From Holophagales bacterium (GTDB lineage Bacteria; Acidobacteriota; Thermoanaerobaculia; UBA5066): a stretch of DNA of 64,000 nt. The stretch covers positions 1 through 64,000 of the forward strand of contig JADKBZ010000010.1 of NCBI GenBank assembly GCA_016714815.1. Direction: 5' to 3'. A program made the position numbers and the translations under genes. This document shows, piece after piece, positions 1 to 8,484 of this stretch. The notes under the pieces were generated by a model, which saw only the letters and a program-made list of their open reading frames with translations, had not been told where the DNA came from and did no database searches. The stretch's first letter is position 1. The number at the start of each line of letters is the position of its first letter.

Positions 1-1797
1 CTGATGACGACCGACCTCGACCCGGCCGCCGCGAAGCTCCCGGTCCAGCGGGTCCTCCGCTTTCCCGAGATGGTCGCGAGCAAGATCCGGATGGAGATCT
101 CCGTCCTCCTCGAGCGCGCCACCCTCGGAACGAAGGCACTCGGAGAGGAGACCTTCTACGACCTCGACGTCGTCGGCGAGATCATCAAGGGCGGCAAGCT
201 CGTCGACAACTTCCGGTACCGCTTCGACTTCCCCGCCTCGACGGTGAAGGGGGCCTTCCTTCCCCTCAACCTCGAACGCTTCCTCTACCCCGGCGAGTAC
301 CGGCTGAAGGTGAAGATCGCCGACTCGAACCGCAACGCCGCCGCCCTCATCGACGAGAAGGTCGTCGTTCCGGAGTCGCCCGACCAGAGCCTCTCCCCCG
401 AGGAGAAGGCGGCCCGGGAGGCCGCCAAGGCCGCTCTCGCGCGGCTCGTCGCCTCCCCGAACGAGCGGGGCGCCCTCACCCTCCTGCCGATCGCGCGCGA
501 GTTCGCCACCGGCGTCGTGAAGTTCGAGACGCGCGCCAGCTCCGACGACATCGTCTACGCCGAGTTCTCCCTCGACGGCCGGAAGGTCGTCACCGACCGG
601 CGGCCCCCCTTCGAAGCCGACCTCGACCTCGGCGAGCTCCCGCGAAAGCGGACGGTGAAGGTCGCCGGATTCTCGAAGGACGGCCGGATGCTCTCCGAGG
701 ACGAGCTCGTCCTGAACGAGGGGCGCGAGGCGTTCCGGGTGAAGATCACGGCGCCGGAAAAGGGGATCAGCGTCTACGGCCCCGTGCGCGTCGTCGCCGA
801 CCTCGCCGTCCCCGAGACGAAGAAGCTCCAGAAGCTCGAGATCTTCGTCAACGAGACGCGCGCCGCGACGCTCTTCCAGCCCCCCTTCCAGCAGGTCGTC
901 GACGTTCCGCGCCGGGAGGAGATCGGCTTCCTTCGCGTCGTGGCCACCCTCGAGGACGGCGACGTCACCGAGGACATCCGCTACATCAACGCGCCGAAGT
1001 ACCTCTCCGAGGTCGACGTCCAGGCCGTCGAGCTCTACACCTCCGTCTTCGAGAAGGGGCGCCCCGTCACGGGGCTTTCGAAGACGAACTTCCACATCCT
1101 GGAGGACGGCGCCCCCCAGGAGGTCGACGCCTTCGAGGTCGTCACGAACCTCCCGCTCTCCCTCGGCGTCGGCGTCGACACGTCGGGGTCGATGGAGGAG
1201 ACCCTGCCCGAGGCGCAGAAGGCCGCGAACGACTTCCTCCGGAGCATCATGACGCCCCGCGACCGGACCTTCCTCGTCACGTTCGACAACGAGCCGCAGC
1301 TCGTCTCGAGGTTCACGACCGACCGCGAGCGGCTCGCCCAGGCGCTCGCGGGCCTCCGGGCCCAGGGCTCCACCTCCCTCTGGGACGCCGTCGTCTACGG
1401 CCTCTACCAGTACCAGGGGACGAAGGGGCGCAAGGCGTACGTCATCCTCTCCGACGGCGCCGACCGGGCGTCCAAGTTCACGTTCGAGGCGGCCCTCGAC
1501 TACGCGCGCAAGACCGGCGTGGCGATCTACTTCATCGGGCTGAAGATCGGGAACACGCAGTTCGACGTCCGGTCGAAGCTCAACCGGATGGCGCGCGAGA
1601 CGGGCGGCACCGTCTACTACGTCGACTCGGCCAAGGGGCTCTCCGGCGTCTACAAGGAGATCGACGAGGAGCTCCGGAGCCAGTACCTCCTCACCTACAC
1701 GCCCCCCGTCCGCAAGGGGGACAAGTGGCGGAAGATCGAGGTGAAGATGACGCCGACGAACCTCGAGGCGCGAACGATCAGCGGCTACTACCCGTAG
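1..1797 (+). CDS. VWA-domain protein, 5' truncated by window edge
   Basis: The frame is open from the first base, so the ATG at position 4 is probably internal and the true start lies upstream. A von Willebrand A domain occupies about residues 385-560. It has the metal-ion (MIDAS) signature DTSGS near residue 390, a Thr in GSTSLWDA and an Asp in LSDGAD. The N-terminal part is beta-rich and without recognised catalytic motifs. This layout is typical of the VWFA-related proteins abundant in Acidobacteriota, which are usually exported. Binding partner and function are unknown. The stop codon TAG is also part of a possible -10 box for maf. Confidence 0.85.
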   Translation: MMTTDLDPAAAKLPVQRVLRFPEMVASKIRMEISVLLERATLGTKALGEETFYDLDVVGEIIKGGKLVDNFRYRFDFPASTVKGAFLPLNLERFLYPGEYRLKVKIADSNRNAAALIDEKVVVPESPDQSLSPEEKAAREAAKAALARLVASPNERGALTLLPIAREFATGVVKFETRASSDDIVYAEFSLDGRKVVTDRRPPFEADLDLGELPRKRTVKVAGFSKDGRMLSEDELVLNEGREAFRVKITAPEKGISVYGPVRVVADLAVPETKKLQKLEIFVNETRAATLFQPPFQQVVDVPRREEIGFLRVVATLEDGDVTEDIRYINAPKYLSEVDVQAVELYTSVFEKGRPVTGLSKTNFHILEDGAPQEVDAFEVVTNLPLSLGVGVDTSGSMEETLPEAQKAANDFLRSIMTPRDRTFLVTFDNEPQLVSRFTTDRERLAQALAGLRAQGSTSLWDAVVYGLYQYQGTKGRKAYVILSDGADRASKFTFEAALDYARKTGVAIYFIGLKIGNTQFDVRSKLNRMARETGGTVYYVDSAKGLSGVYKEIDEELRSQYLLTYTPPVRKGDKWRKIEVKMTPTNLEARTISGYYP

Positions 1798-1800
1798 ACT
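1795..1800 (+). promoter_or_regulatory. -10 box TAGACT for maf, leaderless type
   Basis: TAGACT overlaps the stop codon of the VWA gene and ends 8 nt before the GTG start of maf, placing a transcription start at or next to the start codon. No Shine-Dalgarno sequence is present. The same arrangement recurs at other genes in this window. Confidence 0.4.
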
Positions 1801-1808
1801 CCGCCGCC

Positions 1809-2384
1809 GTGAGCAGGCCCCGAATCCTCCTCGCCTCGTCCTCCCCCCGCCGCCTCGACCTCCTCCGCGCCCTCGGGCTCGAGCCCGAGGTCCGCCCCGC
1901 CGACGTCGACGAGTCGCTCCTCCCCGGCGAGGACCCGCACGACGCCGCCGAGAGGCTCGCCCGCGCCAAGGCCTCGGCCGTGGCCCCCTCGGCGCCGCCG
2001 GATGCCGTCGTCCTCGCCGCCGACACGATCGTCGTCCTCGACGGCGAGGCGCTCGGCAAGCCGCGCGACGACGCCGACGCGAGGCGGATGCTCCGCGCCC
2101 TCCGCGGCCGTGCGCACGACGTCGTCACCGGCGTGGCCCTCTCGCGGGGCGGCGTCCTCGTTTCCGGCCGCGAGGTCACCGAGGTCGTCTTCGCCCCGAT
2201 GACCGACGGGGAGGTCGACGCCTACGTCGCCTCCGGCGAGCCGGCCGACAAGGCGGGCGCCTACGCCCTGCAGGGCCTCGGAGGCCTCTTCGTCGAGCGG
2301 ATCTCCGGCACCCCCTCCAACGTCATCGGCCTCCCCCTCCGCCTCGTCCGGAGCCTGGGGTCAGGTCTTGATTTTCTAATCTAG
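1809..2384 (+). CDS. maf: Maf-family nucleotide pyrophosphatase
   Basis: This 191-residue protein matches Maf/HAM1-like house-cleaning pyrophosphatases, which hydrolyse non-canonical or modified nucleoside triphosphates in the cytoplasm. Visible signatures are LASSSPRR at the N-terminus, the AADTIVVLDG segment with the catalytic Asp, GKPRD, and DKAGAYALQG. The GTG start at 1809 gives the usual N-terminus (MSRPRILLASSSPRR); an upstream in-frame ATG would overlap the VWA gene and add unrelated residues. The final residues (GSGLDFLI) and the stop are encoded by a 21-bp REP-like sequence, so the natural C-terminus may have been replaced. Confidence 0.92.
   Translation: MSRPRILLASSSPRRLDLLRALGLEPEVRPADVDESLLPGEDPHDAAERLARAKASAVAPSAPPDAVVLAADTIVVLDGEALGKPRDDADARRMLRALRGRAHDVVTGVALSRGGVLVSGREVTEVVFAPMTDGEVDAYVASGEPADKAGAYALQGLGGLFVERISGTPSNVIGLPLRLVRSLGSGLDFLI
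2358..2378 (+). repeat. REP-like element, copy 1
   Basis: The 21 bp beginning GGGTCAGGTCTTG and ending TTTTCTA are repeated exactly, in inverted orientation, at 24408-24428. This copy forms the end of maf and is AT-rich compared with its surroundings. Motifs of this type resemble REP sequences linked to RAYT (REP-associated tyrosine) transposases; that link is from memory and no RAYT gene is in the window. Confidence 0.6.
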
Positions 2385-2881
2385 GACGGCTCGCCCGGCG
2401 CGGGGGGGACCTCGGTGACCTCCGGCCGGGCCATCGCCCGGGCGGCCTGAAGCACCGACGCGAAGACGATGTCGCTCTCGTGCGTGGCGCCGCCGACGCG
2501 GATCCGGACTCCCGCCGGAACCGGCCCTCCCCCGCCCCGCCAGGAGCGGAAGAGCTGGTCGAGGTGCTGGACCTTCTGCTCGCAGGCGTCCCCGTCGGCG
2601 CCGAACAGGAGAAGGAGGAACTCGTCGTTCTCCCACCGGAAGAGGTGGTCCGTTTCGCGGACGTTGCGCCCCAGCTCCCGGGCGACCTCCACGAGAACGG
2701 AAACCACGACCTCCTCGCCCGCCGCCTCGAGGGCGTCGACGTCTCGGATGACGACCGATACGACCGAGAGCGGAATCTCGTGCCGCCGCGACCGCTCGAG
2801 CTCTCGCGCGATGACGTCGTCGAAATACTCGCGGACGTAGAGCCCAGTCACCGAATCGCGAATCCCGGTGTCGGCTGACAT
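2381..2881 (-). CDS. Stand-alone degenerate GGDEF-domain protein
   Basis: This 166-residue protein is a single GGDEF-like domain. It begins with DSVTGLYVREYF, the usual start of a diguanylate cyclase domain. The signature loop reads RWENDEF instead of GG(D/E)EF, so both glycines are lost and diguanylate cyclase activity is unlikely. It may be a c-di-GMP- or GTP-binding remnant or an interaction domain. A TAAGAT box lies 9 nt before the ATG, implying a near-leaderless transcript. Its TAG stop shares the palindrome CTAG with the stop of convergent maf. The next gene upstream on this strand encodes an apparently active cyclase. Confidence 0.75.
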   Translation of the reverse strand: MSADTGIRDSVTGLYVREYFDDVIARELERSRRHEIPLSVVSVVIRDVDALEAAGEEVVVSVLVEVARELGRNVRETDHLFRWENDEFLLLLFGADGDACEQKVQHLDQLFRSWRGGGGPVPAGVRIRVGGATHESDIVFASVLQAARAMARPEVTEVPPAPGEPS

Positions 2882-2913
2882 CGAGCGCGGATCTTACCAG
2901 CGGGCCTCGGGCC

Positions 2914-4146
2914 TCAGCGGTAACGCACCTCGGCCGGCGACGTCGGGCGCTCGGGCCCTCGCGATTCGAGCGTCGTCCGGTCGCGCCCGTCCTCCTTGCT
3001 CCGGTACAGCGCCTGGTCCGCCCTCCTGATCAGCTCCGCGACCTCCGCCCTGTCGAACGCGCCGTGATGCAGGGCGACCCCCGCCGACGCCGTGACGGCC
3101 TCCTGGACGTTCGGGAGCCGAACCTCGGCGATCGCGGCCCGGACCCTTTCGACGGCGGCCACGGCCGCTTCCGCCTCCACCTCGACGAGGACGAGCACGA
3201 GCTCCTCCCCCCCGTAGCGTCCGGCGATGTCGATGCCGCGCACGGCGCCGGCGACCGCCCGGCCGGCCTGCGCCAGGACGCGGTCGCCGGCCTGGTGGCC
3301 ATAGCGGTCGTTGAATCGCTTGAACCGGTCGATGTCGAGCATCACCAGCGCGAGCGAGCTGCCGCTGCGCTCCGCACGGGCCAGCTCGCGCCGGGCACGG
3401 TCGAGAAACGTCACCCTGTTCGGAAGGCCGGTCAGCGCGTCGATCGTCGCCCTTTCGAGGATCACCCGCCCCTGGTCCGCGACGGCCACGAGGAGAAGGG
3501 CCGTGAAGAGGAGGAACGCGGGGCCGACGAGGGGTGGCAGGACGAGGCCCGGGAGGAGAACGTCCCGCGAGGCGCCGGCGTCGAAGAGGGCGGCGAGAAG
3601 GAGCGCCGCCGTCGCCGCGAAGAGGAGCGCGCCTTCCTGCCGGCGCAGCCTCGCCAGATCGAGGAGCGCCGCTCCCCCGAAGAGGACCAGCGACGCCGCT
3701 TCGAGCCATCCCGACATCCGTCCCGCCGACGGGACGGCGGCCACGAGGAGAACACCCGTTGCGGGAAGGGCGAGAAGGGCGAGCCGAACCCGGGAATGGG
3801 GCAGCTCGAGAAAACGAAGAAGGAGAAGGTAGGCCAGGGCCGGGAGAAGGATCGCGAGCGCGGCGCGCAGCCGCCCCGGGTCGTGCTTCCAGACCGGAAG
3901 GCCCGCGGCGAGAAAGGTCGTGAGGCCCGCCGCGAGGAGGGCGTAGAGAAGGAGGTCCCGCCGGCTCCGGTCGCGCGCGAAGAAGAGAAGCGCGACGAGA
4001 CCGAGCGTGGCGATCGCCACCGCGGACGCAGCCGGGACCAGGAGAGCCGGGAGGAGCTCGCTGGCGCCAGCAAACGGCGGAGGCAGGCTCTCAGGGCCGG
4101 GGCGGGACCCCGGGGCGGCGGCCAGGAAAATGATCGGGAAGAACAA
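2914..4146 (-). CDS. Membrane diguanylate cyclase (GGEEL)
   Basis: This 410-residue protein has about seven hydrophobic segments in residues 1-225, with few charged residues between them, followed by a GGDEF domain at about 235-395. The cyclase domain shows DALTGLPNR, DIDRFKRFND and the catalytic loop RYGGEEL, all consistent with making c-di-GMP from two GTP. No RxxD inhibitory site is evident before the loop. The start is TTG at 4146, chosen because a TATCAT box ends 7 nt upstream, fitting a leaderless transcript; no other suitable start precedes the first membrane helix. The signal sensed by the membrane region is unknown. Confidence 0.88.
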   Translation of the reverse strand: MFFPIIFLAAAPGSRPGPESLPPPFAGASELLPALLVPAASAVAIATLGLVALLFFARDRSRRDLLLYALLAAGLTTFLAAGLPVWKHDPGRLRAALAILLPALAYLLLLRFLELPHSRVRLALLALPATGVLLVAAVPSAGRMSGWLEAASLVLFGGAALLDLARLRRQEGALLFAATAALLLAALFDAGASRDVLLPGLVLPPLVGPAFLLFTALLLVAVADQGRVILERATIDALTGLPNRVTFLDRARRELARAERSGSSLALVMLDIDRFKRFNDRYGHQAGDRVLAQAGRAVAGAVRGIDIAGRYGGEELVLVLVEVEAEAAVAAVERVRAAIAEVRLPNVQEAVTASAGVALHHGAFDRAEVAELIRRADQALYRSKEDGRDRTTLESRGPERPTSPAEVRYR

Positions 4147-4153
4147 CGGGCCG

Positions 4154-4159
4154 ATGATA
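4154..4159 (-). promoter_or_regulatory. -10 box TATCAT, leaderless diguanylate cyclase
   Basis: Read on the minus strand, TATCAT ends 7 nt before the TTG start at 4146. The transcription start would coincide with the start codon. Confidence 0.4.
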
Positions 4160-4221
4160 GGCGCGATGGGCGCGACAGGCGCGACAGGCGCGTCCGGCGC
4201 TCCCCGTCCGGCCGGAACCCG

Positions 4222-4410
4222 TCAGCGCCGCTTCTTCTCTTCCTCCCTGGCGGCGAGGCTCGTGGCCGTCATCGTCGCGCAGTAGGTTCCGAGCTGCTCG
4301 AGCATCAGGCACTCCTCGCTCCCGCAGACGGGACAGCGGGTGCAGTCGGTGGCCGGCGCCTCCATCAGGACCATCGACTCTCGGCTGGAGGAGCGGAATT
4401 CGGCGTTCAT
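4222..4410 (-). CDS. Small Cys-rich (zinc-ribbon-like) protein
   Basis: This 62-residue protein starts at ATG 4410 behind a good Shine-Dalgarno sequence (GAGGAG, about 7 nt upstream). The centre contains CTRCPVCGSEEC followed by LMLEQLGTYC, giving CxxCPxCxxxxC spacing that could bind zinc. The C-terminus is charged (REEEKKRR). I do not recognise a family. It lies between the diguanylate cyclase and the divergent cNMP-binding gene. Confidence 0.55.
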   Translation of the reverse strand: MNAEFRSSSRESMVLMEAPATDCTRCPVCGSEECLMLEQLGTYCATMTATSLAAREEEKKRR

Positions 4411-4519
4411 GGCGGCCTCCTCGGGCGCCCCGGTCCGGGGCACGTTCTCTCCCCGAATATTACTGCAATGCAGCAAGACCCGGGCAGGACATCCCTCCGC
4501 CACCCTTCCGCTCCCGTCG

Positions 4520-4525
4520 TACGAT
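4520..4525 (+). promoter_or_regulatory. -10 box TACGAT, leaderless cNMP-binding gene
   Basis: TACGAT ends 6 nt before the GTG at 4532, supporting that codon as the start of a leaderless transcript. Confidence 0.4.
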
Positions 4526-4531
4526 GGGCCG

Positions 4532-5764
4532 GTGACCTTGTTCGAAGGCCGGACGAGCGGGGAAGCCCGCCTGCAGGAGATCGTCGACGCGTGCCGGCAC
4601 CGGCTGCGCGACGATCCGGGCGACACCGCCGCGGTCCTCCGCCTCGCCGACGCCCTCGCGGCGAGCGGCGACCCCCGGGAGGCCGTCGGAGTCCTCAACC
4701 GGGCGGGGCCGCGCCTCCAGAAGGCAGGGAAGCTCCTGGAAGCGATCGCGGTCTACAAGAAAGTGATGGAGCTCGATCCGAAGGCCGAGGTCACCTCGAG
4801 CTTCCTCGCGCACATCGAGCTGAAGAAGATCCTCGAGGAGGCCGGGAAGTCGGCCGCGCAAGCCGCGCCGGCCGCGTCGGAGGCCGGGCAGCCGCCGTCC
4901 GCGGGGGTGGCCGAGCGCCGAAGGAAGTCGGAAAAGGTCCACGCCCTGCGCAGGGAGATCCCGCTCCTCAAGGACATCCCGCCGTTTCTCTTCGAGCTCG
5001 TCCTCGAGAAGATCAACCTCCGGACGCTCGCCCAGGGCGAGACGCTCTTCGCCGAAGGCGACGAGGGAAGCTCCCTCTCCTTCGTCGCCGCCGGCGAGCT
5101 CGTCGTCTCGGCGAAGGGCGACGGCGGCGTCCCGGTCCTCCTCGGCCTCCTCGGCCCGGGTGACGTCGCCGGCGAGATCTCCTTTCTCAGCGGCGTACCG
5201 CGCACCGCCACCGTGGCCGCGCGAACACGCGCCGACCTCCTCGAGCTCGACCGCAACGCCCTCACCCCGCTCGTGAAGAAGCACCGTCACGTCGCCGACG
5301 CGCTCTCGCGGCTCTACGCGGAGAGGGTGCTCGACGGCGTGCTGGCCCGCTCCCGCCTCTTCGGCCAGCTCCCCCGCTCCGACCGCGACGCCCTCGCGCG
5401 GCGCCTCAAGCCGGTCGCGGCAAAGCCGGGCGAGGTCCTGATCCGCGAAGGGGCCGGGGACTCAGGCGTCTACCTCGTACGGCGCGGCGCCGTCCGGGTG
5501 ACGGTGAGGAAGGGAGCACGCGACGTCGCCCTCGCCCTCCTCACGCCCCACGAGTTCTTCGGCGACCTCGCCACCGTCCGGTCCCGCCCGCGGACGGCGA
5601 GCGTCACTGCCGTGACCGACACGGAGCTTCTGCTGATGTCCGGCTCCGACCTCCTCGCCCTGCTGTCCCAGAGGCCCGAGCTCAAGGCCCTCCTCGAGGA
5701 GATCCAGCTCGAGAGATTCGGGAGAAACGCGGAAAAGCTGGCCGCGGCAGACCCGACCCGCTGA
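4532..5764 (+). CDS. TPR plus two cyclic-nucleotide-binding domains
   Basis: From the GTG at 4532 the protein has 410 residues. Residues about 15-95 are helical repeats of TPR type (DTAAVLRLADALAASGD, KAGKLLEAIAVYKKVMELDP). Two CAP-like cyclic-nucleotide-binding domains follow, at about 150-260 (GETLFAEGDEGSSL, GEISFLSGVPRTATV) and 275-395 (GEVLIREGAGDSGVYLV, FFGDLATVRSRPRTASV). There is no DNA-binding domain, so it looks like a cytoplasmic signalling or scaffold protein rather than a CRP-type regulator. The second domain has the better fit to a phosphate-binding cassette (PRTASV). The start is supported by the TACGAT box 6 nt upstream; an open frame continues further upstream but without a convincing start. 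Confidence 0.8.
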   Translation: MTLFEGRTSGEARLQEIVDACRHRLRDDPGDTAAVLRLADALAASGDPREAVGVLNRAGPRLQKAGKLLEAIAVYKKVMELDPKAEVTSSFLAHIELKKILEEAGKSAAQAAPAASEAGQPPSAGVAERRRKSEKVHALRREIPLLKDIPPFLFELVLEKINLRTLAQGETLFAEGDEGSSLSFVAAGELVVSAKGDGGVPVLLGLLGPGDVAGEISFLSGVPRTATVAARTRADLLELDRNALTPLVKKHRHVADALSRLYAERVLDGVLARSRLFGQLPRSDRDALARRLKPVAAKPGEVLIREGAGDSGVYLVRRGAVRVTVRKGARDVALALLTPHEFFGDLATVRSRPRTASVTAVTDTELLLMSGSDLLALLSQRPELKALLEEIQLERFGRNAEKLAAADPTR

Positions 5765-5962
5765 CGCTCCGGCGGCGCCCCGTCCCGCCCCGACACTCGC
5801 ACCGTTCCCGTTCTCCGCCCGGCCGGGAATAGAATCGGGGTCGACCAGATCGTCGGTTCGGAGGTGCCGCATGCGCGCGCCGCACCACAACGCCGATACA
5901 CCCCGAGATTCCGTGCACAGGCTGACCGGGGCTTGCCCCGTCCGGCCGGAAAGGAGGGCCCC

Positions 5963-6427
5963 ATGCCCGTCCGCAAGCTGAAGGAATTCCTCGACCAGAA
6001 CGGCGTCCGCTGGGTCTCGATCGTCCACTCTCCGGCCTACACGGCCCAGGAGATCGCGGCCTCGGCCCACATAAAGGGGAGGGAGCTCGCGAAAACCGTC
6101 ATGGTGAAGGTCGACGGCAAGCCGGTGATGGTCGTCCTTCCGGCCTCGCAGCGCGTCGACTTCCAGGTCCTTCGAGACCTCACCGGCGGCCAGAGCGCCG
6201 TCCTCTCGAGCGAGGCGGAGTTCCGCGAGCTCTTCCCCGACTGCGAGGCGGGGGCCATGCCTCCGTTCGGCAACCTCTACGGCATGGACGTCTACGTGGC
6301 GCCGAGGCTCGCCGAGGACGCCGAGATCGCGTTCAACGCGGGCTCGCACACCGAGCTGATGAGGCTCGCCTACGCGGACTTCGAGCGCCTCGTGAAGCCG
6401 AAGGTCGCGGCCTTCGCCCAGAGGTAG
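5963..6427 (+). CDS. YbaK/EbsC-type aminoacyl-tRNA deacylase
   Basis: This 154-residue protein belongs to the YbaK/ProX family, which hydrolyses misacylated tRNAs such as Ala-tRNAPro or Cys-tRNAPro in trans. Signatures are HSPAYTAQEIAASAHIKGRELAKTV, with the conserved Lys of the substrate pocket, and GAMPPFGNLYG near residue 100. The ATG at 5963 follows AGGAGG with 6 nt spacing. The last 58 nt overlap the end of the convergent membrane-protein gene. Which mischarged tRNA is edited cannot be told from the sequence. Confidence 0.88.
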   Translation: MPVRKLKEFLDQNGVRWVSIVHSPAYTAQEIAASAHIKGRELAKTVMVKVDGKPVMVVLPASQRVDFQVLRDLTGGQSAVLSSEAEFRELFPDCEAGAMPPFGNLYGMDVYVAPRLAEDAEIAFNAGSHTELMRLAYADFERLVKPKVAAFAQR

Positions 6428-8484
6428 GCGAAGGCCCGCTCCACGGCCGGGACGCGCCGGAGCGCCCCGGCCGCGGAGACGAAGGCAACGACGACGAATG
6501 CGTAGAGGAACGGGTAGGCCGGCGTGAGATAGAGGTAGTGGAGCGCCGGGAACGAGGTGCGGTCCACGAGATCGAGAAGCGCCACGCGGGACACGAAGCC
6601 GGCGAGAAGCGCGCCCGCGACGACGACGCCGGGTTCGCTCCGACGGCGAGCCGCCGCTGCGCCTGCCGCGAGGACGAAGAGCGCGACGGCCGCCGGAAGG
6701 CCCGGCGTCAGGACTCGCCGGTATGCCGCGGCGATCCCTTTCAGCGCGGCCATTCGCCTCTCGTTCCGCTCGTACTCTCCCGGCCCCGACGGGCGCGGCA
6801 CGACCTGCACGGCATCGATGTTCATCTCGAGCGCGGGCGGGGGCGATCCGAGCCTCTCTCCCGGCGAGATGGCGTCGAACGCCACGAGACGTCGGCCCGA
6901 ATCGACGAGCTCCACGAGGCAGGGGCCGGGGCAGGAGGCCAGGAGCTCCACCCTCGCGTACCCCGCCTCCGGAGCCCCCAGCGCGGCGGCGACGTCGCCG
7001 CTCGCCTGACGGCGGAGGCCGTAGGGAACCGGCGCGCCGTCCGGACCGAGGACTCTCCAGGCGACGGGAGCCCCCCCTCGCTGGAAGGCCCAGCCCTTGA
7101 TGCAGAACCAGCGCGGGTCGTCCGCGGCGGGCGCCATCCTTTCGCGGGTCGTCCGGGCAAAGACGACGCGGGACTCCTTCGACCCACGGCTCCAGGCGGC
7201 ATCCCGCAGGGCCGCGGCCGAGTCCACCGAGGAGACGAGGAACGCGAGGGTCCGGGGAAGGTCGGCGAGGACGGCGGGGAGCTCTGCCGTCGCGTCCGCC
7301 GGCGTCATCGACCTCGAGTTCGGGCCGCACGGGAGCCGCCCCCGGTCGCAGGCGTCGTCCAGCTCTCGCGCGACCTGCGTCCAGAACGCCGCGGCCGTCC
7401 GCGCGTCGCGGTAGCGCCCGGTGTTCGCCGCCGATTCGCGTAGGGCGAACTGGAGCCATCCCCCGGCGATCTCACCCTTCGCCTCGGGAATCAGCTGTTC
7501 GCTCGCGGTGACGAAGCCCCGCCCGACGCCTCCCTCCAGGAGCGGCTCGAGGGACCGGAACGCCGGGCTCTGGGCGTAGGCGCGCAGGCGCACCTCCCGG
7601 GGGACCGGCACCCGCGGGATCGGCGCCCGGGACCGGATGCGAGCGAGGGCGCCGTAGGCGGAAAGGAAGGGCGCGCTCGTCGACTCGCGAACCGTGAAGG
7701 CTCCGTAGACCCGGTAGTTCACGAGCGCCACCGCCATCAGGCTGGCGCCGAGGAGTCCCGCGGGAAGCACCACCAGGCCCACGGCTTCACCGAGCTGTCG
7801 TCTCGTCCCGCGCGCGATCACGGTGCGAAGGACCGTCGCCGCCAGGAGCGACCCGACGGCCGGCAGGATCCAGATTCCCTCCTCGCGCGTCAGCCAGAGC
7901 GCGCCGAGAGCGAGGCCCGAGAGAGCCGACCAGGCAACCGCCCGCGAGCGGGAAGCCGGGAAAGCAAGGAAGAGCCCCGCCGCCCCGGCCATCGCCAGGA
8001 GCGTGAGGGAGGGGTAGACGATCTCCCTCGCGGCCCGCGTCACGACGACCGGATTGAAAAGGAGCGCGGCGAAGAGGACGAGAGGCACGCCTCTGTGGCG
8101 AAACAGCGGGAGGAGGGCGAGGACGAAGAGGCCGCTCGAGGCCACGAAGAGGAGCCGGCCCGCGAAGAGGAGCGGGAGGTGGGCCCGGTAGGCGAGCGCC
8201 ACGAAGAGCGGGAAACCGGGCCCCTTCGCGAGCGTCGACTCGTCGTACGGTCCCAGCCACTGGGCCCGCGCGAGGTGCCCCCCGAGCTTCACGTAGAGCG
8301 CGTCGTCGTGAACGAAGTCCCCCAGAGCGACGAGCGGAAGCCCCGCCGGAAGCCAGAGCGACGCCGCGACGAGAATCGCGACGAGGGCGACGATCGCCGC
8401 CCTCCCGGCGACCGTGGCGCGCGGCCCCGCTCGCCCTCTCCCCGCCCACGGCTCTCCCGCGGCGCCGCCGGCCTCGCCGCCCAC
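6370..8484 (-). CDS. GT-C-like integral membrane protein
   Basis: This 704-residue protein has a hydrophobic N-terminal half with about 8-9 helices (residues 25-265), a long soluble insert (about 270-590) and three or four C-terminal helices. The first loop carries HDDALYV, comparable to the acidic catalytic motif in the first extracytoplasmic loop of GT-C glycosyltransferases (GT39/GT83-like). This suggests transfer of sugar from a lipid-linked donor on the periplasmic side, but sequence support is modest. GTG 8484 overlaps the stop of the Kef gene by 1 nt (TAGTG), so it is translated in the same operon. Its 3' end overlaps the convergent ybaK-like gene by 58 nt. Confidence 0.65.
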   Translation of the reverse strand: MGGEAGGAAGEPWAGRGRAGPRATVAGRAAIVALVAILVAASLWLPAGLPLVALGDFVHDDALYVKLGGHLARAQWLGPYDESTLAKGPGFPLFVALAYRAHLPLLFAGRLLFVASSGLFVLALLPLFRHRGVPLVLFAALLFNPVVVTRAAREIVYPSLTLLAMAGAAGLFLAFPASRSRAVAWSALSGLALGALWLTREEGIWILPAVGSLLAATVLRTVIARGTRRQLGEAVGLVVLPAGLLGASLMAVALVNYRVYGAFTVRESTSAPFLSAYGALARIRSRAPIPRVPVPREVRLRAYAQSPAFRSLEPLLEGGVGRGFVTASEQLIPEAKGEIAGGWLQFALRESAANTGRYRDARTAAAFWTQVARELDDACDRGRLPCGPNSRSMTPADATAELPAVLADLPRTLAFLVSSVDSAAALRDAAWSRGSKESRVVFARTTRERMAPAADDPRWFCIKGWAFQRGGAPVAWRVLGPDGAPVPYGLRRQASGDVAAALGAPEAGYARVELLASCPGPCLVELVDSGRRLVAFDAISPGERLGSPPPALEMNIDAVQVVPRPSGPGEYERNERRMAALKGIAAAYRRVLTPGLPAAVALFVLAAGAAAARRRSEPGVVVAGALLAGFVSRVALLDLVDRTSFPALHYLYLTPAYPFLYAFVVVAFVSAAGALRRVPAVERAFAYLWAKAATFGFTRRSKSA

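Noticed and set aside
5865..5962. N-terminal extension of the YbaK-like protein from an earlier start
   Set aside because: The extension has no family similarity, whereas ATG 5963 has a perfect AGGAGG and the standard N-terminus.
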